Shown: piece by piece, positions 45,824 to 56,230 of the stretch
Numbering within the stretch: position 1 is the first letter of the stretch
How the letters are laid out: the number at the start of each line of letters is the position of its first letter
From: Symsagittifera roscoffensis
Taxonomy: Eukaryota; Xenacoelomorpha; Acoela; Convolutidae
Direction: 5' to 3'
Length of the DNA stretch: 64,000 bases
Assembly: GCF_963678635.1 (NCBI RefSeq)
Contig: NC_087064.1
Span: forward strand, 30,595,740 to 30,659,739
Translations under genes and position numbers: made by a program
Notes under the pieces: model-generated
The model's input: the letters and a program-made list of their open reading frames with translations, nothing else
What the model was told of the DNA's origin: nothing
The model's database searches: none

Positions 45824-46421
45824 TTAAGAAATGATCTCTTGGTCGAATATTTTTTGCTGTTTGAGGCGATTTTCTAGTGTGGTCGGATTATTTATTAGTT
45901 TTTTGACAAGTGGGTTGAGTTTTGTAAAAAATTGTTGGGAGCAATTTTTATGGTGACTGGGAGGTCGTCTTTTTCTTTATTTTTGTTTGTCAAATGATCC
46001 GGGGTATGGTGAGATTTTTATACTTTAGGCTAATTAAAATGTTCATTTTGTTACTTTAGGCTAAGTTAACAAATTTGCTTTGGGGGTATTCGTGGTCTGA
46101 GTTGGGGAAATATTGTTGATCTTTGGGTTATTAGATAAGGGAGGGGTACGGTATTATGGTGATATTTATTTTAGTTGTCAAGTTGGAGTGGTTTGCTTAT
46201 TTTTGACCTGGAGGTCGTAAAGTTATAGTTATAGATGTGCCTGGAGTTCTATATGATTCGTCTAATTGGTTTTAGTTTGAGTTAGAGAAAGTGACGGATT
46301 GGATGAATCCTATTGGTTTATTTTGAACTAGAATTATTACGTACTTGTCAGCATGTTATTTTGAAAAATGTAGATGAAAAATGTTTCGAAGGTTTCAAGA
46401 TAGTGAAGTATAATGTTAAAA
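45824..46421 (-). other. Gap between Pol and the downstream gene block
   Basis: About 600 nt without a - strand ORF. It is the natural place for a splice acceptor or internal promoter for the small ORFs and env, but no single site stands out. A TACTTTAGGCTAA word occurs twice on + (about 46,020 and 46,052). Confidence 0.4.
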
Positions 46422-46880
46422 TTACTTTTGAAATTCCACTTTCTTTAAAATTTTAGATTGGGGGATGAATATTTTATAGTTTTTACGTGGTTGATTTCGG
46501 AGTCTTGTTGTTTTTCGATTTTTTGATTTGTCGATTTGTTCTTGGGGTATTATTTGTTCGGTCATTTTTCTATTTTTTCTTTGTTTTGGAGATTCTTTAT
46601 GGTTTTGTGTATTGTTTTTGGTGGTGGTTGGTTTTGTGTTTTGATTTTCGGTGGGGTTATCATTTTGTTCTGTGTTTTTCAGATGTGGTTCATTTTGAAT
46701 GATTTTTAATCCTGTGAAAGAATATAATTGAGTTAATTCGCGGAGTGCGTATTCTTTTGGGTAATAAGGTAATAGGTTGTTTCGATGTTGAACGATTTCT
46801 TTTTTGTTTGAGTCGGTAATTTTATATGTGACATCAGTGGGTTTTGCAATTATTTGGTATGGTCCTTTTCGAAGGGTTGT
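46422..46880 (-). CDS. Frameshifted C-terminal tail of Pol
   Basis: After the Gag-Pol ORF ends at 46,850, coding sequence continues in another frame from about 46,868. It carries a GPYQI motif of the integrase GPY/F module, then a Lys/Asn/Gln-rich tail with a RNQPRKNY motif, to a TAA at 46,424-46,422. The break falls inside the motif, so it is most simply a one-base mutation or sequencing error in an A/G-rich run. It implies a natural Pol about 140 residues longer than the annotated ORF. Confidence 0.75.
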   Translation of the reverse strand, partial: TTLRKGPYQIIAKPTDVTYKITDSNKKEIVQHRNNLLPYYPKEYALRELTQLYSFTGLKIIQNEPHLKNTEQNDNPTENQNTKPTTTKNNTQNHKESPKQRKNRKMTEQIIPQEQIDKSKNRKTTRLRNQPRKNYKIFIPQSKILKKVEFQK

Positions 46881-49800
46881 AATTTTTTAGAAATTCCTTT
46901 TTGAGTATTAAAATTAGGTATTAAAACAAATGTTCCAATTTTTAATTCGGAGGCTGGTGTAAAACGTGAATTGATTTGTTCATTAATGTTTTGTCTTTGT
47001 AATAACTTTTTTGTTATTTTTTGATAAATTTCATTGTGTTTTTTATCTCTATTTAGAATCCATTCGGTGTGTGTACCGGAGGCTAGTTTAAGAATTTGTG
47101 GGTGATGAAAATGATCTTCATCGTGTGTATGTAAAGGTAGGTCATAACAAATTGAGTCTTTATTTGGTTGACAATAACCTTGTGCGTTTTTATGAGAATT
47201 TGCTGTAAACATTATTGGTTTGCGTGGCTTTTGGTTAAAAACCATTTCGTATGGTGACATTCCTAAAGTTGTCGTAATTTGTGAATTATATGCTAAGGGA
47301 AATAATTTTACATCTGCTGACCATTCGGTATATTTTGTATCATTTCCGTTGATGATACATCTAAGATATTCTTGTAATGAACGGTTCATACCTTCGACTA
47401 AGCCGTTTGTCCAAGGTGCATGAGATGTACGTGGTTTGTGTTTAATGTTGTATAAATGACATAGTGTGATAATTTCATTATTTATGAATTCTGTACCGTT
47501 GTCTGTAACTAAAATTTCTGGTAGTCCGAATTTTGCTATCCAGTGTTCATAGAGTGTTGTGTAAGCGTAATAAGCGTTACAATGTGGTACTGGGTTAAGT
47601 GCTACATAATGTGTAAATGCGTCAACAATTACCATAATGTAGGAGTTTCCTTCTGATGAGGGTGAAATTGGTCCTTTAGTATCAAATGAGATACGATGAT
47701 TAAAGTACAAACTTTGTCCTTTAAAATCTTGTTTTTGTGCTATTTGTTTTTGATTTGGGTAAGGTTTATTTAGTTGACATACTATACAGTCATTGCATAG
47801 TACTTTTATCCAAATTGGTGCATTTGGGAAATAAAAGTTTTGTATAAAATTTGAATATGTTTTTTCTGATCCAGAGTGTCCTTTATTATTTTGTGTATGT
47901 GAAATATTAAAAGCTATAAGAATCATACTTAAAGGGAGACATGGAACTGTAGATTCATTCAGGTTATACTCTAAAAGGTCTGTATTTTCGTTAATGATTG
48001 TGTTGTTAAATTTGCGAAAGTATCGGAGGAGTGTTTTGTTTCCTAGAATGGTTGAATCTGCTTTGATAGGTTTAGTTTTATATTTGTGCCATGATTTCAG
48101 TTGTCGAATTACTGGGTCAAGGTTTTGATATTGTTTCAGTGTTGAAATTGTAATTGTTTCTGTTGGGGGGAGAAAAATGTTTTCGATTTCTAATTTAGAT
48201 AAAGGTATTGTATCAAGTGGGTCATGGAGGTCAAAAACTTGATTTATTGTGTATTTTGAATCATTTGTTTGTGGTCCTGATAAATTTATTTTATCAGTTA
48301 AATCTTCTTTTTCAATTAGTGGAAAATGGTCTTTTTTAGGCGGGTGTTGTTTTGTTCGTTTTTGTTGGGTGTTATTTTTTATCCATTGAGAATATGGGAT
48401 TGGTTTGAAAGTTGATGTTCCAAGTAAATCAACTTCATAATGATTATTTTGACAATCTAAATAAAGTGGGAAATGTTGTAAACTATTTATTTGTGATTGT
48501 TCAATATCAGTTTTTACTGCATATTTGCATTCCAATCGGGGTGATGTTTCGTTTTCTGCAAGGTAGAATTTTATGTTTTTGGGTATTTCAACTGTTGTTT
48601 TTCGTGTAAGTAATTCAGGTGGTGTATTTCGACTTAAGGTGTCTGGTAATGCAAGATTTTTTCCTGCAGTCCAAACTATATGTAAGTTTGGAAATTTCAT
48701 TAGAATTAGTTGAAATCTGTAAACTCGGTGGTTTGGGTTAGATTTTTGTGTAAAGAGAAAGATGATTGGTTTATGGTCTGTGAATAGAACTGTTGGATGT
48801 TTTGATCCAAGTATCAGAAATTCATATTCTGTCAGTGTATATATTATGGCTGTACATTCTCTCATTAGAGTTGAGAGTCGTAGCTCTGCTTGAGTGAATA
48901 ATCGAGAATTTGCTGATATGAGGTTCATTTTATTTGTACCATTATGTGATTGTAATAGTGCTGCACCGATGCCAAAGTTCGAAGCATCGCACATTGCATA
49001 AAATGGTTGATTTGAATCTGGAATTGTGTTTGAAATTTGTTCAGTTAAAAGTTTCTTTATTTCTTCAAATCGTGTTTGATGTTCTGTGTTCCATTCAAAG
49101 TTATTTTGTTGTCTAAGGATGTTATAAAATGGTCGTAGATATAATTGCATTTTATAAACATATTTACTTAAAAAGTTTAACATTCCAAGAAATTCTTGGA
49201 TTTTCTTTTTATTTGTTGGTGGTTGAAGTTTTTGAATAGCGTCAATGCGTGATTTCAATGGAGTGATTGTTTTTCTTTCTATATTATGTCCTAAGAATTT
49301 AACTCTTGTCAAAAAGAAGTGTGATTTATCGGGGGCGGCCTTCAGATTTTCGTTCTGAAGTATTTGGTGATATTTTTCTAAAACATTGAACATCTCGTCT
49401 TTTGTTTGTGATTGCATAAAAACATCGTCTAAATAGGTGATTGCGTTTTTCTTGAGTATCAGTGGTCTAAAAATTTTGCTCATAAAAGCTGAAAATGCTG
49501 CTGGTCCTATGGATATTCCATAGAATAAGCGGTTGAATTCATATTGTTGGTTTCCGATAACAAATTGTGTTAAACGTCGTGATTGTTCATCTAGTGGCAT
49601 TTGATTGTATGCACTATTCATATCGGCGGTTGTAAAGTATTTGCCGTTTATTTTTGTTAAAATAACTTGTATTGGTTCAATGGGCCAATTACATTTTGAT
49701 TCATCTATGAGTGAATTGAGGTATCTAGCGTCGAGAACGATTTTTAATGATTCTCCTTTAGCTAGAATGATAACGGGGTTGATAAATGTGTTGCCTTTTG

Positions 49801-52800
49801 GTTGTTCTTCTTTATTAACTGGTGATATAATGTTGTATTGTTCTAAAATATCGAGTAATCTGTTCACTTTATCATGTAAGTGAATTGGTACTTTACTTGC
49901 TCTCTGTTTTTTGAAAACTGCGTCTGGTTTTAACGGGAGATGTAGTGATGAACTGATTTTGCCAACATCAAATTTTGATGTTGCATAGACTGATGAATAT
50001 TTAATTAGCTGTTTGGCTAACTTTTCGAATTCGTCTTGTGTTATTTGTGAATGTTGGAAATTAAACATTGTTAAAAATTTTTGTTGGTCCTTTGTGTAGT
50101 TACTTATGTTGAATGTAGGTTTGAAATATGGAGTTTTTGTGAAATAATCCGTATTTCTGTTTTCGTTACTTATTATATTATTTATAGATAATTCTTCATT
50201 AAGAATTGTAGATTGGCAAATATCTAGTAATTGGAGTATATTATTTACGCGATAGGCTTTTTCGTGTATTGGTGATATTGTAGCGTTGGTTTCACAATAT
50301 CCTAAAAGTCCTAAAGGTAATGTTACTTGGTAAGGTGTGTTGTTATAGACATGTAAGGAAATGATATCGGAATTCGAATTTTTCAAATATTTTATGGATG
50401 AGATTGTGATTTTGAAAAATTTGTGAATAGGTTTGAATTCAAATTCTGACATATAAAATTTTTGTTTGTTTTGTTCTTTATCATATTGGTGAACTTGTTT
50501 GATTGAAAAATTATAGATATTTCCTGATAGTGGTTTTAGGTGTTTTCTTTGTTGGTTAAATATCGGGTAGAATTTTGAAAAGAATGGTGGTTGTTTATTT
50601 AATCTTTGAAAAAATGTTAAGGATGTTTCTTTTGTTTTTGTATATTTATCTTTGATTAATATTTTACTATTTAGTATGTTAATTGTTGGTATATACTTCG
50701 AAATAAATGGTATTCCAATGATATTATATTTAATGTCAGTGATATGGAATATTTGTTTAAATGGCTTATTTAAAATTTTGCTTTGTTCCATTGTTCTGGT
50801 GGGGAGGAGAAATAATTGGATTTTTCCGTAGTTTATCAATGTTGATCCTTGTGCTGTTGCTAGTTTGCTGGAGGTTTCAAGAGGTGTTAGCTTTGGGTGT
50901 AAGGTTTTTATTTCATTCCATGTGGGGATGTTTATTATGTTTGATTCTGCTCCTGAATCAATTAAAAAATCTATTTCAAGGTCTGGTGGTTGAAATTCTT
51001 TATTTCTTGGGCTTTCTAAGAGAAATGGTATTGTCCAAATTTTTTCTTTGGGTTGTTCTTTTTGTATATTTTGATAAATATGGTTTGTATTCAAGCATTT
51101 TGTTTTGGTATTTTTATTGGTTTGATCTGTAGTGTTAATCTCGTTTGTTTCTTGCGTCGTTGGTGTGGAATTTATGGGTGTAGTGTAATAATTTTGAAGA
51201 AATTCTGATTGATTTTCATATATGTGTGATGGAAAGGGTTGTTCATATATGACAGATTCATAGTCATTTTCGACTTTTATCATATTGATAGAAAGAGTGT
51301 TTTCAGTATCACTTTCTGAATCTGATGATGTACAGTTTATTTGATTGAGTTGTAACGTATCAGTTACTGTGTCATCAATACCTGGAGGGTCTGATGTTGT
51401 TTCTGGGTTAGATTGTACTTGATTGATTTGTCTTTGATGTTTAGGTGTACTACTTCTGTGGCGATTATTAGAATTATTATAGTTATTATTATTCCGGTGT
51501 GGTGATTGGGAATAATTTCTATAACGATTATTATAACTTGAGTGTCGATTTTGTGAATTATTTCGCGATCTGTTTTGGTAATTATTGTTTGGTCTGTTAT
51601 AGTTCGATCTATTATATGAGTTATTCCTTGATTGATTGTTCGGGTAATTCTGGTTTCGGTTGTTTGAATAACTTCTATTTCGATTATAGGAGTAGTTTCT
51701 ATTCCTATTGTATGATGAATTTCGTGATTGGTTGTTTGGATAGTAGTTATTTCTTGATTGGGAATTAGATCTAGAAACAAATCGTTGTGTATTTGAATTT
51801 GATCTGGAGTAGTTATTTCGACTATTTGGTCTATTGTAGTGATTTTGTGATGAATTATTCGTGTTTCTTCGTTCTGGTGATCTTCCTCTATAACTTGAGT
51901 TATATGGTGATTGATTTCTTGTATAATTTGTATTGTTCGGGAGTGGTTTTCCTGAACTGTTGTTGCTGTGGACTGTTTTGTTCGGTAGATTTTGATCTTT
52001 TTTCATGTATTGATAGAATGATTTATTTGGTTCTTTATATTTTTGAGGTTTATTTTGATTGTCTTGTTGTTTTTGTCTACATTCGGAAATACTATGTCCG
52101 TATCGTCGGCAATAATTACACCATTTTTTGAAAGATGGTTTGCCTTTGAAGTTTGGGTTCTTTTCATAAATATTGAGTATTTCAGTGATTTTTTCAACGA
52201 GGTCTGTCTCTGATTCCTGTATATTATTAATATTAGTGGGAGTCGTTTCAATTCTGTTAACGTATTGTAGTTTCAGATTTTCCGTTTCTTCTAGTTTCAT
52301 CGTGATTTCTGCTTGTTCTAATTTGTCTACTAGTTTTCGAAAATCTAAATCGGGTTCTCGAATTGAAGAAGGATGGGATGCTCTCTTTTTTATTGCTATT
52401 TTCCTTAATTGTGGTGTTAAGGTCATCATTAAGATTTCTGTCATCTTTGTGTTTTTATAGTCATGTGTATTTAATGAATATGCTTTTCGAACTAGTGTTT
52501 CGATTCGTACTGCTATTTGCTTGATGGTTTCGTTTGGTAATCTGCGAATTTCATTACATAAAACTCTTTGTTGTTGTTTGTTTCTTTCGGAGTCAAACAT
52601 TTTTGAAAATTCCTGTGTAAACCTTTTCCAGTTTGATTTTATTTCTAGAGGTAGTACTGAAAACCATTTTTGGGCTGCGCCATCTAAGGTTGTTTGTATT
52701 AACGCTGTGCGTCGATGTATCCAATTTTGATGTAGTGGCGTATTAATTGGTTCAGGTCCAATATTTAAAATCAGGTTTGCTGTTACTGCATTTAAATAAT

Positions 52801-53350
52801 CTTCTACAGAGTATTCAGGGTCTGTTCCTGTGAAAACCATTAAAGGTTTGTTTGATGTTATTGATGATCCACCCATAAGGTATGGATTCATTGTCATTTG
52901 TAATGATTCTGCTGCATTTGGCATTTGAGAAAAATTTGAAAGTTGGTTTCTTGTTATTTCATGTTGTTGGAGATAATATGGGAGTGGTATTTCATTTTGC
53001 ATTTGTGATGCTTGATACGAGTGTGCAGTCATTGGATTTTGTTGTTGAATTGGTTGCAAAGATTGTGTATTAATTAAATTTTGTTGTTGAATTGGTTGTT
53101 GATGTTGTGCATCTATTGGTTGTGGAGAAAAATTTCTATGATTTGTACGTGTTCTCTGTATTCTTTGTCTACGATATTCTTGAGTATTTGGTGCAAATAT
53201 ATCTGGTTGTAAGAAATCATCATCTGAGGATAAATAATCCATTTGATAAGATGGTTGTTTTTTATTTTTATTTTGTTGAAAAAATGGGTAATTTTCACTG
53301 TGATCCTGTGGAGGATTTGTTTGGAAATTTATTGAATTAGGTTGGGTCAT
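46850..53350 (-). CDS. gag-pol: Gag-Pol polyprotein, 2,166 codons
   Basis: Approximate domains by residue: Gln-rich N-terminus to 150, capsid-type retrotransposon Gag domain 165-320, a CX2CX4HX4C zinc knuckle at 409-422, an Arg/Asn/Ser/Tyr-rich low-complexity region 470-650, protease with DSGA near 793, RT with YLDD near 1,304, RNase H with CDAS near 1,454, integrase HHCC finger 1,820-1,860 and the DDE core (D near 1,887, TDNG near 1,950, VEG Glu near 1,987). All catalytic motifs look intact. Gag and Pol share one ORF with no internal frameshift. The start ATG lies 9 nt after, and in frame with, the stop of the preceding ORF. The C-terminus is lost to a frameshift. Confidence 0.92.
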   Translation of the reverse strand: MTQPNSINFQTNPPQDHSENYPFFQQNKNKKQPSYQMDYLSSDDDFLQPDIFAPNTQEYRRQRIQRTRTNHRNFSPQPIDAQHQQPIQQQNLINTQSLQPIQQQNPMTAHSYQASQMQNEIPLPYYLQQHEITRNQLSNFSQMPNAAESLQMTMNPYLMGGSSITSNKPLMVFTGTDPEYSVEDYLNAVTANLILNIGPEPINTPLHQNWIHRRTALIQTTLDGAAQKWFSVLPLEIKSNWKRFTQEFSKMFDSERNKQQQRVLCNEIRRLPNETIKQIAVRIETLVRKAYSLNTHDYKNTKMTEILMMTLTPQLRKIAIKKRASHPSSIREPDLDFRKLVDKLEQAEITMKLEETENLKLQYVNRIETTPTNINNIQESETDLVEKITEILNIYEKNPNFKGKPSFKKWCNYCRRYGHSISECRQKQQDNQNKPQKYKEPNKSFYQYMKKDQNLPNKTVHSNNSSGKPLPNNTNYTRNQSPYNSSYRGRSPERRNTNNSSQNHYNRPNSRNNYSRSNSNTQRFVSRSNSQSRNNYYPNNQSRNSSYNRNRNYSYNRNRSYSNNRNQNYPNNQSRNNSYNRSNYNRPNNNYQNRSRNNSQNRHSSYNNRYRNYSQSPHRNNNNYNNSNNRHRSSTPKHQRQINQVQSNPETTSDPPGIDDTVTDTLQLNQINCTSSDSESDTENTLSINMIKVENDYESVIYEQPFPSHIYENQSEFLQNYYTTPINSTPTTQETNEINTTDQTNKNTKTKCLNTNHIYQNIQKEQPKEKIWTIPFLLESPRNKEFQPPDLEIDFLIDSGAESNIINIPTWNEIKTLHPKLTPLETSSKLATAQGSTLINYGKIQLFLLPTRTMEQSKILNKPFKQIFHITDIKYNIIGIPFISKYIPTINILNSKILIKDKYTKTKETSLTFFQRLNKQPPFFSKFYPIFNQQRKHLKPLSGNIYNFSIKQVHQYDKEQNKQKFYMSEFEFKPIHKFFKITISSIKYLKNSNSDIISLHVYNNTPYQVTLPLGLLGYCETNATISPIHEKAYRVNNILQLLDICQSTILNEELSINNIISNENRNTDYFTKTPYFKPTFNISNYTKDQQKFLTMFNFQHSQITQDEFEKLAKQLIKYSSVYATSKFDVGKISSSLHLPLKPDAVFKKQRASKVPIHLHDKVNRLLDILEQYNIISPVNKEEQPKGNTFINPVIILAKGESLKIVLDARYLNSLIDESKCNWPIEPIQVILTKINGKYFTTADMNSAYNQMPLDEQSRRLTQFVIGNQQYEFNRLFYGISIGPAAFSAFMSKIFRPLILKKNAITYLDDVFMQSQTKDEMFNVLEKYHQILQNENLKAAPDKSHFFLTRVKFLGHNIERKTITPLKSRIDAIQKLQPPTNKKKIQEFLGMLNFLSKYVYKMQLYLRPFYNILRQQNNFEWNTEHQTRFEEIKKLLTEQISNTIPDSNQPFYAMCDASNFGIGAALLQSHNGTNKMNLISANSRLFTQAELRLSTLMRECTAIIYTLTEYEFLILGSKHPTVLFTDHKPIIFLFTQKSNPNHRVYRFQLILMKFPNLHIVWTAGKNLALPDTLSRNTPPELLTRKTTVEIPKNIKFYLAENETSPRLECKYAVKTDIEQSQINSLQHFPLYLDCQNNHYEVDLLGTSTFKPIPYSQWIKNNTQQKRTKQHPPKKDHFPLIEKEDLTDKINLSGPQTNDSKYTINQVFDLHDPLDTIPLSKLEIENIFLPPTETITISTLKQYQNLDPVIRQLKSWHKYKTKPIKADSTILGNKTLLRYFRKFNNTIINENTDLLEYNLNESTVPCLPLSMILIAFNISHTQNNKGHSGSEKTYSNFIQNFYFPNAPIWIKVLCNDCIVCQLNKPYPNQKQIAQKQDFKGQSLYFNHRISFDTKGPISPSSEGNSYIMVIVDAFTHYVALNPVPHCNAYYAYTTLYEHWIAKFGLPEILVTDNGTEFINNEIITLCHLYNIKHKPRTSHAPWTNGLVEGMNRSLQEYLRCIINGNDTKYTEWSADVKLFPLAYNSQITTTLGMSPYEMVFNQKPRKPIMFTANSHKNAQGYCQPNKDSICYDLPLHTHDEDHFHHPQILKLASGTHTEWILNRDKKHNEIYQKITKKLLQRQNINEQINSRFTPASELKIGTFVLIPNFNTQKGISKKLQPFEKDHTK

Positions 53351-53359
53351 TGGGTTATC

Positions 53360-54643
53360 TCAATTTCGAGATCTTGTATATTGGTTAAAATTCCTTTGTG
53401 GTTGATTATATGTTTTTGATGGATGTGTATAATTATAATTATGGTCTGCAAAGTTGTTTCTAGTGAATGTTTTGTGTGTTTTTGATGGTATTGTCATGGG
53501 TCTGTATGTTTGGTAATCCATATGTGAATATTTAGGGGCAACCGAAGGTTTAACGGTTGATTGTAAGGTTACCTGTGTTTGTGAAGGATTTGTATTTCTT
53601 GGTGTTGTTAAATTTGGGCGTATTGGTGAAATACTTTGTTGTGTAGTTGTTGTGTGTACAATTTCTTCATTTATGAAGTGTGATGGTGTCTGGATATCTT
53701 GTTGAGTAAGATTCCTAGTTCCATTGAGGTTTTCATTGTGTATAACTGTAGAGTTTAAACTATTATTTTGTGTATCGGGTAAAAATGTATTATAGTTTAA
53801 TGGTGTCGCATCAATGGTTAATGGTATTACTTTTACATAATCTCTTATGTAAGATATTGTACTTATTGCTTGACTTGAGATTGTTTGTGGGAAGCTTATA
53901 AATGCGGGATGAGACCATTCGGGAACCCAAACATAATCTGATTGTTCTGTGATAGCGGTATCATCGTTCGAGTTTTGGGGTCTAAAATTTTTTCTTGCTT
54001 GTGCAATTAAATCAATATTGTGTGTGAAATAATCTATTATGAACCATGCCAAAATTTTTTGTAGATCGTGTTTTGTATGTTGTGAAACGTCGTCTTTCGT
54101 GAAATTTTCTTTAATGATGTTTAAATAACTAGAGAGTAGTGTGATTTCATGTCGTACTTTCAAATGTTTAGATGTTTCTGTCGGTGAGACATTTGTTATT
54201 GGGATTTCGTTTTCTAATATCGAAATATAACTATATATTATTGCGAAAACTTCATTGGTGAATATGGAGTTTGCTCTTTGTGAGTTATGATATTGGATGC
54301 TTTTTATATATTCTGAAAAAACTTTTGAAAATTCTAAATCAAGATCGTCTGTTTGAATTGTATATTTTCTATTATTATGGTTTGGTGAGGTGAATTCTAT
54401 GGAGTAGATTCCATACTGTTGTGTTATGTTGCATATATCTTTTAAGTAGTGGTCTATGATTTGTCTTTTGATTTTTACATCTGGGAACTCTGTTTTACAT
54501 GGACTAATTCCGGGTTCAAATAAATTTACGAGTAAATTTTGACAAAATATGTGTTGTCCTCTATCAGTATCTGCGTCTACTATAAAAGGAAAGATTTCAT
54601 CATCATCTGGAGTTTCTTCACCTGGAGTGTGCGTTGAGCTCAT
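53360..54643 (-). CDS. First ORF of young element, 427 codons, unknown function
   Basis: Residues about 1-290 look folded and mostly helical after an acidic N-terminus; about 290-427 are Thr/Asn/Pro/Gln-rich and disordered, ending basic. It has no zinc knuckle and no capsid motif that I recognise; those lie in the next ORF. The UGA stop (53,362-53,360) is followed after 9 nt by the Gag-Pol ATG in the same frame, so readthrough would fuse the two. It may be a matrix-like N-terminal Gag extension or an independent accessory protein. Confidence 0.8.
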   Translation of the reverse strand: MSSTHTPGEETPDDDEIFPFIVDADTDRGQHIFCQNLLVNLFEPGISPCKTEFPDVKIKRQIIDHYLKDICNITQQYGIYSIEFTSPNHNNRKYTIQTDDLDLEFSKVFSEYIKSIQYHNSQRANSIFTNEVFAIIYSYISILENEIPITNVSPTETSKHLKVRHEITLLSSYLNIIKENFTKDDVSQHTKHDLQKILAWFIIDYFTHNIDLIAQARKNFRPQNSNDDTAITEQSDYVWVPEWSHPAFISFPQTISSQAISTISYIRDYVKVIPLTIDATPLNYNTFLPDTQNNSLNSTVIHNENLNGTRNLTQQDIQTPSHFINEEIVHTTTTQQSISPIRPNLTTPRNTNPSQTQVTLQSTVKPSVAPKYSHMDYQTYRPMTIPSKTHKTFTRNNFADHNYNYTHPSKTYNQPQRNFNQYTRSRN

Positions 54644-54866
54644 TTTTTCGTTCGATGACTGTTAATATGTAATTATTAATGTGTCGAATTGGTTGATTCC
54701 AATTGTATAAATGTACTGGTTTGTGTTTATACTGCTTTTTTATTCTTCTTTTTCCTCTTTTTGATGAATTTGAAGTTGTTTCTGAGTCAGAAAAATATAA
54801 TTGATCGTGAAGTGGGCAATTTTTATCTATTGATTCTTTTAGTTTGTAAAGTTCGTCTAAACTGTT
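54644..54866 (-). other. 5' leader of young element
   Basis: 223 nt between the 5' LTR and the first ATG. A tRNA primer site beginning TGG should follow the LTR; instead AACAGTTTAGACGAAC follows and I could not match it to a known tRNA end. Packaging signals would be expected here but cannot be seen by eye. Confidence 0.5.
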
Positions 54867-55192
54867 GGATAGATTCGTGCAACTTCTTAGTCTAATACCG
54901 ATCCTAATCTTACTCTTATACTATCTAGTCTCAGGTTGTTTAACTAGTCTCTGCTAGGCTCAATAGATCTAGGGTATACTGGTTTATTGCGGCTGCTGAA
55001 GTGCTCGGGAGAGTCCAACTAATTTCTAAGTTAAATTCAAATCTCTCTGGTGCTGAAATTACAAGTAACTTCAGCACTTACAAATAAGTGGGTTGTTAGT
55101 TAGATGGATCATGATTGGTTAATATTAAATACTTTACATTGGTAAAATATCTAAATTATCCAATCATAAAATGTAGTTTAGATCAGGTTCCA
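54867..55192 (-). repeat. 5' LTR of young retroelement
   Basis: Same 326-bp sequence as 37,910-38,235. On - it begins TGGAACC at 55,192, with an AATAAA signal at 54,988-54,983. The promoter is presumably in the CCAAT-containing part near 55,100-55,170. Confidence 0.92.
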
Positions 55193-56114
55193 ATCCCCAT
55201 AACTTTACGAAAATAATCACAGTTGAAATATCTTTTTAAGTTTAAGCTCAAGGCAACAAAATTGAATGATATACAAAAATACATCAAAAATGGCTAGTGA
55301 AAAAGTCAAAACTTGTCTGAACAAAGAAAACCACTCCGTGCATAAATGTTCTGCTAATTTCGTTACGAAAGTCGGCACAAAATGCAAAAGTGAAGGGAAG
55401 CGAAAACTCCCAAATCTTGAAAGTTAATTCAAAATGCGGCGTTGGCAAACTGTCACCCCTTAGCCCACTATACTTGTATCTGACTCAAGTGCTATGTAGC
55501 GCGTGAATCAGTGTTTGATTCTAATCTAGATTAAGCGAAGAGTTTTGTTCAATTTTTATTTATTGATGTAATTTTTGCTTTCCTTGATTATGGTGAGTTC
55601 TGTATTATTACCAACTTGTCTTTAGTTACCAGTTTTTGCACGTCTTAGATAAACGGAACATTGATTTCAGCGAAAAATCTTTGTAAGTAAAAGAGATGAG
55701 CCTAGCGGACTTCGGTGTAAAAGTACGTTCAAATCGGAAGCAATTGCTTAAGATAATTTAAAAAAAGTCTGTACAAAATTATCAACGATCTTTAAATATT
55801 TTGATATTGCCATTCGTTATCTCGCTTATTTTTTGCTAATATATTTTGCATTCCAGCTCAACAGCTCAATTTTCCTTTCAAGGTGGAAAAACGACGTTCC
55901 AAATTGTCAGCTTGCCAAAGTTGTGGAAAATTTTTAATTGACTTAATCTGAGTTCTTAATCAGGGGTTGTTATAAAATAAGCATTTCAGTCAAGGAGGTA
56001 ATTTAGAATTTCTTCCATTTCACAATGCTTTTCTTGCGCGGCTAATAAATGTTTTTCATGCGCGGCAACGCTTTAGCGCTTGAAAGGATGCAGCCAATCA
56101 AGCTAAATAATACT
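55193..56114. other. Gene-free stretch right of young retroelement
   Basis: No coding ORF and no recognised repeat. It lacks a duplicate of the left flank of the element. Confidence 0.4.
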
Positions 56115-56122
56115 CTTTCGGC

Positions 56123-56230
56123 GGTGCATAGACATTTGTGTCCAAGACATTTGTGTCCTTGACAAAACAGTCCGAAATGATAAAATTGTACCAGACATTT
56201 ATGTCCCAGACAAAATTGTCCGAAATTGTT
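56123..56230 (+). repeat. Left TIR of MULE-like element
   Basis: Begins GGTGCATAGACATTTG and pairs with 57,637-57,745. It contains three GACA-TTT/AAA-GTCC sub-repeats, typical of subterminal transposase-binding arrays. Confidence 0.8.

Larger units (their letters stand above)
37910..55192 (-). mobile_element. Young 17.3-kb envelope-carrying LTR retroelement (endogenous-retrovirus-like)
   Basis: Two 326-bp LTRs flank a 16.6-kb interior read on the - strand. The order is leader, 427-codon ORF, Gag-Pol, two small hydrophobic ORFs, a methionine-free frame, an envelope-like protein and a 601-codon ORF, then 1.6 kb of noncoding sequence. The Gag-Pol order protease-RT-RNase H-integrase with a GPY motif indicates a Ty3/Gypsy-type (Metaviridae-like) backbone. 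The LTRs match at every base I compared, so insertion is recent. The only clear coding lesion is one frameshift near 46,870. No target-site duplication could be identified. Confidence 0.9.

Noticed and set aside
51364..51780. 138-codon - strand ORF inside Gag-Pol
   Set aside because: It is an alternative frame of the repetitive Arg/Asn/Ser/Tyr region; its Ile/Thr repeats arise from that repeat and give no evidence of a separate gene.
47220..53340. Many + strand ORFs across the young element's Gag-Pol, such as 50,761-51,132
   Set aside because: All lie antisense to an intact Gag-Pol frame and have the Phe/Leu/Val-rich look of reverse-complemented AT-rich coding DNA.
53360..53362. UGA between ORF1 and Gag-Pol as selenocysteine
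   Set aside because: No SECIS-like element can be judged by eye and a natural ATG follows at once; readthrough or re-initiation is simpler.
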